A stretch of 64,000 bases of DNA. Origin: Ptiloglossa arizonensis (lineage: Eukaryota; Arthropoda; Insecta; Hymenoptera; Colletidae). Made by a program: the position numbers and the translations under genes. Shown here piece after piece: positions 9,064-22,712 of this stretch (position 1 is its first letter; every line of letters begins with the position of its first letter). The stretch covers positions 620,001-684,000 of the forward strand of contig NW_027478419.1 in the NCBI RefSeq assembly GCF_051014685.1, written 5' to 3'. The notes beneath the pieces were generated by a model, which was not told where the DNA came from, did not search any database, and worked only from the letters and a program-made list of their open reading frames with translations.

Positions 9064-11832
9064 TTCCCCTAGGCCGTTCTAGTTATTTCGTTCCGAGCAT
9101 CAGAACTGCGAAAATTTTGAGTTTCTCAAGCGTTTCTTACCTCCAAACTGCCATATCTCGCGAACGGATCGACCAATCCGCAAAATTTCAGTTGCATGTG
9201 CAAGTAGAAACTCGCCCGATTACAACGGTATGCGTACTCTTCCCCTAGGCCGTTCTAGTTATTCGTTTCGAGCATCAGAACTGCGAAAATTTTGAGTTTC
9301 TCAAGCGTTTCTTACCTCCAAACTGCCATATCTCGCGAACGGATTGATCAATCCGCAAAATTTCTGTTGCATCTGAAAGTAGAAACTCGCCCGATTACAA
9401 CGGTATGCGTACTTTTCCCCTATGCCGTTCTAGTTACTCGTTTCGAGCATCAGAACTGGGAAAATTTTGAGTTTATCAAGCGTTTCTTATTTCCAAACTG
9501 CCATATCTCGCGAACGGATTGATCAATCCGCAAAATTTCTGTGGCATCTGAAAGTAGAAACTCGCCCGATTACAACGGTGTGCGTACTATTCCCCTAGGC
9601 CGTTCTAGTTACTCGTTTCGAGCATCAGAACTGCGAAAATTTTGAGTTTCTCAAGCGTTTCTTATATCCAAACTGCCATATCTCGCGAACGGATTGATCA
9701 ATCCGCAAAATTTCTGTTGCATCTGAAAGTAGAAACTCGCCCGATTACAACGGTATGCGCACTTTTCCCCTAGGCCGTTCTAGTTATTCGTGTCGAGCAT
9801 CAGAACTGCGAAAATTTTGAGTTTCTCAAGCGTTTCTTACATCCAAACTGCCATATCTCGCGAACGGATTGACCAATCCGCAAAATTTCTGTTGCATCTG
9901 AAAGTAGAAACTCGCCGATTACAACGGTATGCGTACTTTTCCCCTATGCCGTTCTAGTTATTCGTTTCGAGCATCAGAACTGCGAAAATTTTGAGTTTCT
10001 CAAGCGTTTCTTACCTCCAAACTGCCATATCTCGCGAACGGATTGATCAATCCGCAAAATTTCTGTTGCATCTGAAAGTAGAAACTCGCCCGATTAAAAC
10101 GGTGTGCGTACTATTCCCCTAGGCCGTTCTAGTTATTTCGTTCCGAGCATCAGAACTGCGCAAATTTTGAGTTTCTCAAGCGTTTCTTACATCCAAACTG
10201 CCATATCTCGCGAACGGATTGACCAATCCGCAAAATTTCTGTTGCATCTGAAAGTAGAAACTCGCCCGATTACAACGGTATGCGTACTTTTCCACTATGC
10301 CGTTCTAGTTATTCGTTTCGAGCATCAGAACTGCGAAAATTTTGAGTTTCTCAAGCGTTTCTTACCTCCAAACTGCCATATCTCGCGAACGGATTGATCA
10401 TTCCGCAAAATTTCTGCTGCATCTGAAAGTAGAAACTCGCCCGATTACAACGGTATGCGTACTTTTCCCCTAGGCGGTTCTAGTTATTCGTTTCGAGCAT
10501 CAGAACTGCGAAAATTTTGAGTTTCTCAAGCGTTTCTTATTTCCAAACTGCCATATCTCGCGAACGGATTGATCAATCCGCAAAATTTCTGATGCATCTG
10601 AAAGTAGAAGCTCGCCCGATTACAACGGTATGCGTACTTTTCCCCTATGCCGTTCTAGTTACTCGTTTCGAGCATCAGAACTGGGAAAATTTTGAGTTTC
10701 TCAAGCGTTTCTTACCTCCAAACTGCCATATCTCGCGAACGGATTGATCAATCCGCAAAATTTCTGTTGCATCTGAAAGTAGAAACTCGCCCGATTACAA
10801 CGGTATGCGTACTTTTCCCCTATGCCGTTCTAGTTACTCGTTTCGAGCATCAGAACTGGGAAAATTTTGAGTTTATCAAGCGTTTCTTATTTCCAAACTG
10901 CCATATCTCGCGAACGGATTGATCAATCCGCAAAATTTCTGTGGCATCTGAAAGTAGAAACTCGCCCGATTACAACGGTGTGCGTACTATTCCCCTAGGC
11001 CGTTCTAGTTACTCGTTTCGAGCATCAGAACTGCGAAAATTTTGAGTTTCTCAAGCGTTTCTTATATCCAAACTGCCATATCTCGCGAACGGATTGATCA
11101 ATCCGCAAAATTTCTGTTGCATCTGAAAGTAGAAACTCGCCCGATTACAACGGTATGCGCACTTTTCCCCTAGGCCGTTCTAGTTATTCGTGTCGAGCAT
11201 CAGAACTGCGAAAATTTTGAGTTTCTCAAGCGTTTCTTACATCCAAACTGCCATATCTCGCGAACGGATCGACCAATCCGCAAAATTTCTGCTGCATCTG
11301 CAAGTAGAAACTCGCCCGATTACAACGGTATGCGTACTTTTCCCCTAGGCCGTTCTAGTTATTCGTTTCGAGCATCAGAACTGTGAAAATTTTGAGTTTC
11401 TCAAGCGATTCTTACTTCCAAACTGCCATATCTCGCGAACGGATCGACCAATCCGCAAAATTTCAGTTGCATGTGCAAGTAGAATCTCTCCCGATTACAA
11501 CGGTATGCGTACTTTTCCCCTAGGCCGTTCTAGTTATTCGTTTCGAGCATCAGAACTGCGCAAATTTTGAGTTTCTCAAGCGTTTCTTACCTCCAAACTG
11601 CCATATCTCGCGAACGGATTGACCAATCCGCAAAATTTCTGTTGCATCTGAAAGTAGAAACTCGCCCGATTAAAACGGTGTGCGTACTATTCCCCTAGGC
11701 CGTTCTAGTTATTTCGTTCCGAGCATCAGAACTGCGAAAATTTTGAGTTTCTCAAGCGTTTCTTACCTCCAAACTGCCATATCTCGCGAACGGATCGACC
11801 AATCCGCAAAATTTCAGTTGCATGTGCAAGTA
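9064..11832 (+). repeat. 16-monomer higher-order repeat, copy 2 (one monomer shorter at its end)
   Basis: This copy follows 6262-9030 landmark by landmark with only scattered substitutions. From about 11.83 kb the sequence instead follows 9.21 kb, at an offset of 2626 bp (15 units). One monomer present at the end of copy 1 has therefore been lost here, or gained there. The +1T units near 9086, 10136 and 11712 and the CTCGCCGATTAC unit near 9916 mark the register. Confidence 0.85.
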
Positions 11833-14800
11833 GAAACTCGCCCGATTACAACGGTATGCGTACTCTTCCCCTAGGCCGTTCTAGTTATTCGTTTCGAGCA
11901 TCAGAACTGCGAAAATTTTGAGTTTCTCAAGCGTTTCTTACCTCCAAACTGCCATATCTCGCGAACGGATTGATCAATCCGCAAAATTTCTGTTGCATCT
12001 GAAAGTAGAAACTCGCCCGATTACAACGGTATGCGTACTTTTCCCCTATGCCGTTCTAGTTACTCGTTTCGAGCATCAGAACTGGGAAAATTTTGAGTTT
12101 ATCAAGCGTTTCTTATTTCCAAACTGCCATATCTCGCGAACGGATTGATCAATCCGCAAAATTTCTGTGGCATCTGAAAGTAGAAACTAGCCCGATTACA
12201 ACGGTATGCGCACTTTTCCCCTAGGCGGTTCTAGTTATTCGTTTCGAGCATCAGAACTGCGAAAATTTTGAGTTTCTCAAGCGTTTCTTATTTCCAAACT
12301 ACCATATCTCGCGAACGGATTGATCAATCCGCAAAATTTCTGATGCATCTGAAAGTAGAAGCTCGCCCGATTACAACGGTATGAGCACTTTTCCTCTAGG
12401 CCGTTCTAGTTATTCGTGTCGAGCATCAGAACTGCGAAAATTTTGAGTTTCTCAAGCGTTTCTTACCTCCAAACTGCCATATCTCGCGAACGGATCGACC
12501 AATCCGCAAAATTTTTGTTGCATCTCAAAGTAGAAACTCGCCCGATTACAACGGTATGCGTACTTTTCCCCTAGGCCGTTCTAGTTATTCGTTTCGAGCA
12601 TCAGAACTGTGAAAATTTTGAGTTTCTCAAGCGTTTCTTACTTCCAAACTGCCATATCTCGCGAACGGATCGACCAATCCGCAAAATTTCAGTTGCATGT
12701 GCAAGTAGAATGTCGCCCGATTACAACGGTATGCGTTCTTTTCCCCTAGGCCGTTCTAGTTATTCGTTTCGAGCATCAGAACTGCGCAAATTTTGAGTTT
12801 CTCAAGCGTTTCTTACCTCCAAACTGCCATATCTCGCGAACGGATTGACCAATCCGCAAAATTTCTGTTGCATCTGAAAGTAGAAACTCGCCCGATTAAA
12901 ACGGTGTGCGTACTATTCCCCTAGGCCGTTCTAGTTATTTCGTTCCGAGCATCAGAACTGCGCAAATTTTGAGTTTCTCAAGCGTTTCTTATATCCAAAC
13001 TGCCATATCTCGCGAACGGATTGATCAATCCGCAAAATTTCTGTTGCATCTGAAAGTAGAAACTCGCCCTATTACAACGGTATGCGCACTTTTCCCCTAG
13101 GCCGTTCTAGTTATTCGTTTCGAGCATCAGAACTGCGAAAATTTTGAGTTTCTCAAGCGTTTCTTACTTCCAAACTGCCATATCTCGCGAACGGATCGAC
13201 CAATCCGCAAAATTTCTGTTGCAGGTGCAAGTAGAAACTCGCCCGATTACAACGGTATGCGTACTTTTCCCAAATGCCGTTCTAGTTACTCGTTTCGAGC
13301 ATCAGAACTGCGAAAATTTTGAGTTTATCAAGCGTTTCTTACCTCCAAACTGCCATATCTCGCGAAGGGATTGTCCAATCCGCAAAATTTCTGTTGCGTC
13401 TGAAAGTAGAAACTCGCCCGATTACAACGGTATGCGCACTTTTCCCCTAGGCGGTTCTAGTTATTCGTTTCGAGCATCAGAACTGCGAAAATTTTGAGTT
13501 TCTCAAGCGTTTCTTACTTCCAAACTGCCATATCTCGCGAACGGATCGACCAATCCGCAAAATTTCTGTTGCATGTGCAAGTAGAAACTCGCCCGATTAC
13601 AACGGTATGCGTACTTTTCCCCTAGGCCGTTCTAGTTATTCGTTTCGAGCATCAGAACTGCGAAAATTTTGAGTTTCTCAAGCGTTTCTTACCTCCAAAC
13701 TGCCATATCTCGCGAACGGATTGATCAATCCGCAAAATTTCTGTTGCATCTGAAAGTAGAAACTCGCCCGATTACAACGGTATGCGCACTTTTCCCCTAG
13801 GCGGTTCTAGTTATTCGTTTCGAGCATCAGAACTGCGAAAATTTTGAGTTTCTCAAGCGTTTCTTATTTCCAAACTGCCATATCTCGCGAACGGATCGAC
13901 CAATCCGCAAAATTTCTGTTGCATGTGCAAGTAGAATCTCGCCCGATTACAACGGTATGCGTACTTTTCCCCTAGGCCGTTCTAGTTATTTCGTTTCGAG
14001 CATCAGAACTGCGCAAATTTTGAGTTTCTCAAGCGTTTCTTACCTCCCAACTGCCATATCTCGCGAACGGATTGACCAATCCGCAAAATTTCTGTTGCGT
14101 CTGAAAGTAGAAACTCGCCCGATTACAACGGTGTGCGTACTATTCCCCTAGGCCGTTCTAGTTACTCGTTTCGAGCATCAGAACTGCGAAAATTTTGAGT
14201 TTCTCAAGCGTTTCTTATATCCAAACTGCCATATCTCGCGAACGGATTGATCAATCCGCAAAATTTCTGTTGCATCTGAAAGTAGAAACTCGCCCGATTA
14301 CAGCGGTATGCGCACTTTTCCCCTAGGCCGTTCTAGTTATTCGTGTCGAGCATCAGAACTGCGAAAATTTTGAGTTTCTCAAGCGTTTCTTACATCCAAA
14401 CTGCCATATCTCGCGAACGGATTGACCAATCCGCAAAATTTCTGTTGCATCTGAAAGTAGAAACTCGCCCGATTACAACGGTATGCGTACTTTTCCCCTA
14501 TGCCGTTCTAGTTATTCGTTTCGAGCATCAGAACTGCGAAAATTTTGAGTTTCTCAAGCGTTTCTTACCTCCAAACTGCCATATATCGCGAACGGATTGA
14601 TCAATCCGCAAAATTTCTGTTGCATCTGAAAGTAGAAACTCGCCCGATTACAACGGTATGCGTACTTTTCCCCTATGCCGTTCTAGTTACTCGTTTCGAG
14701 CATCAGAACTGGGAAAATTTTGAGTTTATCAAGCGTGTCTTATTTCCAAACTGCCATATCTCGCGAACGGATTGATCAATCCGCAAAATTTCTGTGGCAT

Positions 14801-17800
14801 CTGAAAGTAGAAACTCGCCCGATTACAACGGTATGCGCACTTTTCCACTAGGCGGTTCTAGTTATTCGTTTCGAGCATCAGAACTGCGAAAATTTTGAGT
14901 TTCTCAAGCGTTTCTTATTTCCAAACTACCATATCTCGCGAACGGATTGATCAATCCGCAAAATTTCTGATGCATCTGAAAGTAGAAGCTCGCCCGATTA
15001 CAACGGTATGCGCACTTTTCCCCTAGGCCGTTCTAGTTATTCGTTTCGAGCATCAGAACTGCGAAAATTTTGAGTTTCTCAAGCGTTTCTTACCTCCAAA
15101 CTGCCATATCTCGCGAACGGATTGATCAATCCGCAAAATTTCTGTTGCATCTGAAAGTAGAAACTCGCCCGATTACAACGGTATGCGTTCCTTTCCCCTA
15201 GGCCGTTCTAGTTATTCGTTTCGAGCATCAGAACTGCGCAAATTTTGAGTTTCTCAAGCGTTTCTTACCTCCAAACTGCCATATCTCGCGAACGGATTGA
15301 CCAATCCGCAAAATTTCTGTTGCATCTGAAAGTAGAAACTCGCCCGATTAAAACGGTGTGCGTACTATTCCCCTAGGCCGTTCTAGTTATTTCGTTCCGA
15401 GCATCAGAACTGCGCAAATTTTGAGTTTCTCAAGCGTTTCTTATATCCAAACTGCCATATCTCGCGAACGGATTGATCAATCCGCAAAATTTCTGTTGCA
15501 TCTGAAAGTAGAAACTCGCCCTATTACAACGGTATGCGCACTTTTCCCCTAGGCCGTTCTAGTTATTCGTTTCGAGCATCAGAACTGCGAAAATTTTGAG
15601 TTTCTCAAGCGTTTCTTACTTCCAAACTGCCATATCTCGCGAACGGATCGACCAATCCGCAAAATTTCTGTTGCAGGTGCAAGTAGAAACTCGCCCGATT
15701 ACAACGGTATGCGTACTTTTCCCCTATGCCGTTCTAGTTACTCGTTTCGAGCATCAGAACTGCGAAAATTTTGAGTTTATCAAGCGTTTCTTACCTCCAA
15801 ACTGCCATATCTCGCGAACGGATTGTCCAATCCGCAAAATTTCTGTTGCGTCTGAAAGTAGAAACTCGCCCGATTACAACGGTATGCGTACTTTTCCCCT
15901 ATGCCGTTCTAGTTATTCGTTTCGAGCATCAGAACTGCGAAAATTTTGAGTTTCTCAAGCGTTTCTTACTTCCAAACTGCCATATCTCGCGAACGGATTG
16001 ACCAATCCGCAAAATTTCTGTTGCATCTGAAAGTAGAAACTCGCCCGATTAAAACGGTGTGCGTACTATTCCCCTAGGCCGTTCTAGTTATTTCGTTCCG
16101 AGCATCAGAACTGCGAAAATTTTGAGTTTCTCAAGCGTTTCTTACCTCCAAACTGCCATATCTCGCGAACGGATCGACCAATCCGCAAAATTTCAGTTGC
16201 ATGTGCAAGTAGAAACTCGCCCGATTACAACGGTATGCGCACTTTTCCCCTAGGCCGTTCTAGTTATTCGTGTCGAGCATCAGAACTGCGCAAATTTTGA
16301 GTTTCTCAAGCGTTTCTTACCTCCAAACTGCCATATCTCGCGAACGGATTGATCAATCCGCAAAATTTCTGTTGCATCTGAAAGTAGAAACTCGCCCGAT
16401 TACAACGGTATGCGTACTTTTCCCCTATGCCGTTCTAGTTACTCGTTTGGAGCATCAGAACTGGGAAAATTTTGAGTTTATCAAGCGTTTCTTATTTCCA
16501 AACTGCCATATCTCGCGAACGGATTGATCAATCCGCAAAATTTCTGTGGCATCTGAAAGTAGAAACTCGCCCGATTACAACGGTATGCGCACTTTTCCCC
16601 TAGGCGGTTCTAGTTATTCGTTTCGAGCATCAGAACTGCGAAAATTTTGAGTTTCTCAAGCGTTTCTTATTTCCAAACTACCATATCTCGCGAACGGATT
16701 GATCAATCCGCAAAGTTTCTGATGCATCTGAAAGTAGAAGCTCGCCCGATTACAACGGTATGCGCACTTTTCCCCTAGGCCGTTCTAGTTATTCGTGTCG
16801 AGCATCAGAACTGCGAAAATTTTGAGTTTCTCAAGCGTTTCTTACCTCCAAACTGCCATATCTCGCGAACGGATCGACCAATCCGCAAAATTTCTGTTGC
16901 ATGTGCAAGTAGAAACTCGCCCGATTACAACGGTATGCGTACTTTTCCCCTAGGCCGTTCTAGTTATTCGTTTCGAGCATCAGAACTGCGAAAATTTTGA
17001 GTTTCTCAAGCGTTTCTTACCTCCAAACTGCCATATCTCGCGAACGGATTGATCAATCCGCAAAATTTCTGTTGCATGTGCAAGTAGAAACTCGCCCGAT
17101 TACAACGGTATGCGTACTTTTCCCCTAGGCCGTTCTAGTTATTCGTTTCGAGCATCAGAACTGCGAAAATTTTGAGTTTCTCAAGCGTTTCTTACCTCCA
17201 AACAGCCATATCTCGCGAACGGATCGACCAATCCGCAAAATTTCTGTTGCATCTGCAAGTAGAAACTCGCCCGATTACAACGGTATGCGTACTTTTCCCC
17301 TAGGCCGTTCTAGTTATTCGTTTCGAGCATCAGAACTGTGAAAATTTTGAGTTTCTCAAGCGTTTCTTACTTCCAAACTGCCATATCTCGCGAACGGATC
17401 GACCAATCCGCAAAATTTCAGTTGCATGTGCAAGTAGAATCTCGCCCGATTACAACGCTATGCGTACTTTTCCCCTAGGCCGTTCTAGTTATTCGTTTCG
17501 AGCATCAGAACTGCGCAAATTTTGAGTTTCTCAAGCGTTTCTTACCTCCAAACTGCCATATCTCGCGAACGGATTGACCAATCCGCAAAATTTCTGTTGC
17601 ATCTCAAAGTAGAAACTCGCCCGATTAAAACGGTGTGCGTACTATTCCCCTAGGCCGTTCTAGTTATTTCGTTCCGAGCATCAGAACTGCGAAAATTTTG
17701 AGTTTCTCAAGCGTTTCTTACCTCCAAACTGCCATATCTCGCGAACGGATCGCCCAATCCGCAAAATTTCAGTTGCATGTGCAAGTAGAATCTCGCCCGA

Positions 17801-19429
17801 TTACAACGGTATGCGTACTTTTCCCCTAGGCCGTTCTAGTTATTCGTTTCGAGCATCAGAACTGTGAAAATTTTGAGTTTCTCAAGCGTTTCTTACTTCC
17901 AAACTGCCAGATCTCGCGAACGGATCGACCAATCCGCAAAATTTCAGTTGCATGTGCAAGTAGAATCTCGCCCGATTACAACGGTATGCGTACTTTTCCC
18001 CTAGGCCGTTCTAGTTATTCGTTTCGAGCATCAGAACTGCGAAAATTTTGAGTTTCTCAAGCGTTTCTTACCTCCAAACTGCCATATCTCGCGAACGGAT
18101 TGATCAATCCGCAAAATTTCTGTTGCATCTGAAAGTAGAAACTCGCCCGATTACAACGGTATGCGTACTTTTCCCCTATGCCGTTCTAGTTACTCGTTTC
18201 GAGCATCAGAACTGGGAAAATTTTGAGTTTATCAAGCGTTTCTTATTTCCAAACTGCCATATCTCGCGAACGGATTGATCAATCCGCAAAATTTCTGTGG
18301 CATCTGAAAGTAGAAACTCGCCCGATTACAACGGTATGCGCACTTTTCCCCTAGGCGGTTCTAGTTATTCGTTTCGAGCATCAGAACTGCGAAAATTTTG
18401 AGTTTCTCAAGCGTTTCTTATTTCCAAACTACCATATCTCGCGAACGGATTGATCAATCCGCAAAATTTCTGATGCATCTGAAAGTAGAAGCTCGCCCGA
18501 TTACAACGGTATGCGCACTTTTCCCCTAGGCCGTTCTAGTTATTCGTGTCGAGCATCAGAACTGCGAAAATTTTGAGTTTCTCAAGCGTTTCTTACCTCC
18601 AAACTGCCATATCTCGCGAACGGATCGACCAATCCGCAAAATTTCTGTTGCATCTGCATGTAGAAACTCGCCCGATTACAACGGTATGCGTACTTTTCCC
18701 CTAGGCCGTTCTAGTTATTCGTGTCGAGCATCAGAACTGCGAAAATTTTGAGTTTCTCAAGCGTTTCTTACATCCAAACTGCCATATATCGCGAACGGAT
18801 TGACCAATCCGCAAAATTTCTGTTGCATCTGAAAGTAGAAACTCGCCCGATTACAACGGTATGCGTACTTTTCCCCTATGCCGTTCTAGTTACTCGTTTC
18901 GAGCATCAGAACTGCGAAAATTTTGAGTTTCTCAAGCGTTTCTTACCTCCAAACTGCCATATCTCGCGAACGGATTGATCAATACGCAAAATTTCTGTTG
19001 CATCTGAAAGTAGAAACTCGCCCGATTACAACGGTATGCGCACTTTTCCCCTAGGCCGTTCTAGTTATTCGTTTCGAGCATCAGAACTGCGCAAATTTTG
19101 AGTTTCTCAAGCGTTTCTTACATCCAAACTGCCATATCTCGCGAACGGATTGACCAATCCGCAAAATTTCTGTTCCATCTGAAAGTAGAAACTCGCCCGA
19201 TTACAACGATATGCGTACTTTTCCCCTAGGTCGTTCTAGTTATTCGTTTCGAGCATCAGAACGGCGAAAATTTTGAGTTTCTCAAGCGTTTCTTACATCC
19301 AAACTGCCATATCTCGCGAACGGATTGACCAATCCGCAAAATTTCTGTAGCATCTGAAAGTAGAAACTCGCCCTATTACAACGGTATGCGCACTTTTCCC
19401 CTAGGCCGTTCTAGTTATTCGTGTCGAGC

Positions 19430-21050
19430 ATCAGAACTGCGAAAATTTTGAGTTTATCAAGCGTTTCTTACTTCCAAACTGCCATATCTCGCGAACGGAT
19501 CGACCAATCCGCAAAATTTCTGTTGCAGGTGCAAGTAGAAACTCGCCCGATTACAACGGTATGCGTACTTTTCCCCTATGCCGTTCTAGTTACTCGTTTC
19601 GAGCATCAGAAATGCGAAAATTTTGAGTTTATCAAGCGTTTCTTACCTCCAAACTGCCATATCTCGCGAACGGATTGACCAATCCGCAAAATTTCTGTTG
19701 AGTCTGAAAGTAGAAACTCGCCCGATTACAACGGTGTGCGTACTATTCCCCTAGGCCGTTCTAGTTACTCGTTTCGAGCATCAGAACTGCGAAAATTTTG
19801 AGTTTATCAAGCGTTTCTTATATCCAAACTGCCATATCTCGCGAACGGATTGATCAATCCGCAAAATTTCTGTTGCATGTGCAAGTAGAATCTCGCCCGA
19901 TTACAACGGTATGCGTACTTTTCCCCTAGGCCGTTCTAGTTATTTCGTTCCGAGCATCAGAACTGCGCAAATTTTGAGTTTCTCAAGCGTTTCTTATATC
20001 CAAACTGCCATATCTCGCGAACGGATTGATCAATCCGCAAAATTTCTGTTGCATCTGAAAGTAGAAACTCGCCCTATTACAACGGTATGCGCACTTTTCC
20101 CCTAGGCCGTTCTAGTTATTCGTGTCGAGCATCAGAACTGCGAAAATTTTGAGTTTCTCAAGCGTTTCTTACATCCAAACTGCCATATCTCGCGAACGGA
20201 TTGACCAATCCGCAAAATTTCTGTTGCATCTGAAAGTAGAAACTCGCCCGATTACAACGGTATGCGTACTTTTCCCCTATGCCGTTCTAGTTACTCGTTT
20301 CGAGCATCAGAACTGCGAAAATTTTGAGTTTCTCAAGCGTTTCTTACCTCCAAACTGCCATATCTCGCGAACGGATTGATCAATACGCAAAATTTCTGTT
20401 GCATCTGAAAGTAGAAACTCGCCCGATTACAACGGTATGCACACTTTTCCCCTAGGCCGTTCTAGTTATTCGTTTCGAGCATCAGAACTGCGCAAATTTT
20501 GAGTTTCTCAAGCGTTTCTTACATCCAAACTGCCATATCTCGCGAACGGATTGACCAATCCGCAAAATTTTTGTTGCATCTGAAAGTAGAAACTCGCCCG
20601 ATTACAACGATATGCTTACTTTTCCCCTAGGCCGTTCTAGTTATTCGTTTCGAGCATCTGAACGGCGAAAATTTTGAGTTTCTCAAGCGTTTCTTACATC
20701 CAAACTGCCATATCTCGCGAACGGATTGACCAATCCGCAAAATTTCTGTAGCATCTGAAAGTAGAAACTCGCCCGATTACAACGGTATGTGTAGTTTTCC
20801 CCTAGGCCGTTCCAGTTATTCGTTTCGAGCATCAGAACTGCGAAAGTTTTGAGTTTCTCAAGCGTTTCTTACATCCAAACTGCCATATCTCGCGAACGGA
20901 TTGACCGATTCGCAAAATTTCTGTTGCATCCGAAAGTAGAAACTCGCCCGATTACAACGGTATGCGCACTTTTCCCCTAGGCCGTTCTAGTTATTCGTGT
21001 CGAGCATCAAAACTGCGCAAATTTTGAGTTTCTCAAGCGTTTCTTACCTC
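19430..21050 (+). repeat. About 1.6-kb block of zone B, present four times (about 19.43, 22.93, 26.26 and 39.74 kb)
   Basis: A fixed order of about nine monomers recurs with offsets of 3503, 3327 and 13,475 bp. In order it contains: a TTGCAGGTGCAAG unit, CAGAAATGCG, TTATATCC, a +1T unit, CTCGCCCTATTAC, ATCAATACGC, ACGATATGC, GAACGGCGAAAA with CTGTAGCATC, TATGTGTAGTTTT, and TGACCGATTCGC. The offsets equal 20 and 19 monomers plus a few indel bases, so zone B has an approximate 19/20-unit higher-order period. Copies differ by single substitutions such as GAGCATCTGAACGG near 20660. Confidence 0.75.
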
Positions 21051-22011
21051 CAAACTGCCATATCTCGCGAACGGATCGACCAATCCGCAAAATTTCTGTT
21101 GCAGGTGCAAGTAGAAACTCGCCCGATTACAACGGTATGCGTACTTTTCCCCTATGCCGTTCTAGTTACTCGTTTCGAGCATCAGAAATGCGAAAATTTT
21201 GAGTTTATCAAGTGTTTCTTACCTCCAAACTGCCATATCTCGCGAACGGATTGACCAATCCGCAAAATTTCTGTTGCGTCTGAAAGTAGAAACTCGCCCG
21301 ATTACAACGGTGTGCGTACTATTCCCCTAGGCCGTTCTAGTTATTCGTTTCGAGCATCAGAACTGCGAAAGTTTTGAGTTTCTCAAGCGTTTCTTACATC
21401 CAAACTGCCATATCTCGCGAACGGATTGACCGATTCGCAAAATTTCTGTTGCATCCGAAAGTAGAAACTCGCCCGATTACAACGGTATGCGCACTTTTCC
21501 CCTAGGCCGTTCTAGTTATTCGTGTCGAGCATCAGAACTGCGCAAATTTTGAGTTTCTCAAGCGTTTCTTACCTCCAAACTGCCATATCTCGCGAACGGA
21601 TTGACCAATCCGCAAAATTTCTGTTGCATCTGAAAGTAGAAACTCGCCCGATTACAACGGTATGCGTACTTTTCCCCTATGCCGTTCTAGTTACTCGTTT
21701 CGAGCATCAGAAATGCGAAAATTTTGAGTTTATCAAGTGTTTCTTACATCCAAACTGCCATATCTCGCGAACGGATTGACCGATTCGCAAAATTTCTGTT
21801 GCATCCGAAAGTAGAAACTCGCCCGATTACAACGGTATGCGCACTTTTCCCCTAGGCCGTTCTAGTTATTCGTTTCGAGCATCAGAAATGCGAAAATTTT
21901 GAGTTTATCAAGCGTTTCTTACCTCCAAACTGCCATATCTCGCGAACGGATTGACCAATCCACAAAATTTCTGCTGCATCTGAAAGTAGAAACTCGCCCG
22001 ATTAAAACGGT

Positions 22012-22712
22012 GTGGGTACTATTCCCCTAGGCAGTTCTAGTTATTTCGTTCCGAGCATCAGAACTGCGCAAATTTTGAGTTTCTCAAGCGTTTCTTATAT
22101 CCAAACTGCCATATCTCGCGAACGGATTGATCAATCCGCAAAATTTCTGTTGCATCTGAAAGTAGAAACTCGCCCTATTACAACGGTATGCGCACTTTTC
22201 CCCTAGGCCGTTCTAGTTATTCGTTTCGAGCATCAGAACTGCGAAAATTTTGTGTTTCTCAAGCGTTTCTTACTTCCAAACTGCCATATCTCGCGAACGG
22301 ATCGACCAATCCGCAAAATTTCTGTTGCAGGTGCAAGTAGAAACTCGCCCGATTACAACGGTATGCGTACTTTTCCCCTATGCCGTTCTAGTTACTCGTT
22401 TCGAGCATCAGAAATGCGAAAATTTTGAGTTTATCAAGCGTTTCTTACCTCCAAACTGCCATATCTCGCGAACGGATTGACCAATCCGCAAAATTTCTGT
22501 TGCGTCTGAAAGTAGAAACTCGCCCGATTACAACGGTGTGCGTACTATTCCCCTAGGCCGTTCTAGTTACTCGTTTCGAGCATCAGAACTGCGAAAATTT
22601 TGAGTTTATCAAGCGTTTCTTATATCCAAACTGCCATATCTCGCGAACGGATTGATCAATCCGCAAAATTTCTGTTGCATGTGCAAGTAGAATCTCGCCC
22701 GATTACAACGGT
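22012..22712 (+). repeat. 4-monomer unit, 701 bp, tandem with 22713-23413
   Basis: Two consecutive 701-bp blocks share one order of landmarks: a +1T unit with GTTCCGAG, a unit ending in CTCGCCCTATTAC, a TTGCAGGTGCAAG unit, a CAGAAATGCG unit followed by TTGCGTCTG, and a TTATCAAGCG/TTATATCC unit. The first block has private changes (GTGTGGGTAC, TAGGCAGTTC and TTTTGTGTTTC); the second has GCGTTCCTTATATCC. This is the smallest clean higher-order unit in zone B. Confidence 0.8.

Larger units (their letters stand above)
1..18700 (+). repeat. Array zone A: mosaic of monomer variants with AACTGGGAAAA class
   Basis: This zone is marked by variants I did not see further right: AACTGGGAAAA in place of AACTGCGAAAA, usually followed by TTATCAAGCG, CTGTGGCATC and TAGGCGG, and then a unit with AACTACC, CTGATGCATC and GAAGCTCGCC. 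This two- to three-monomer cassette recurs near 351, 876, 2977, 8053, 10855, 12081, 14710, 16464 and 18211. The +1T (176-bp) units are frequent here, with spacings of 1, 4, 6, 7, 8 or 9 monomers, so no single fixed higher-order period covers the zone. The right boundary is approximate; the zone B variants begin at about 18.7 kb. Confidence 0.7.
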
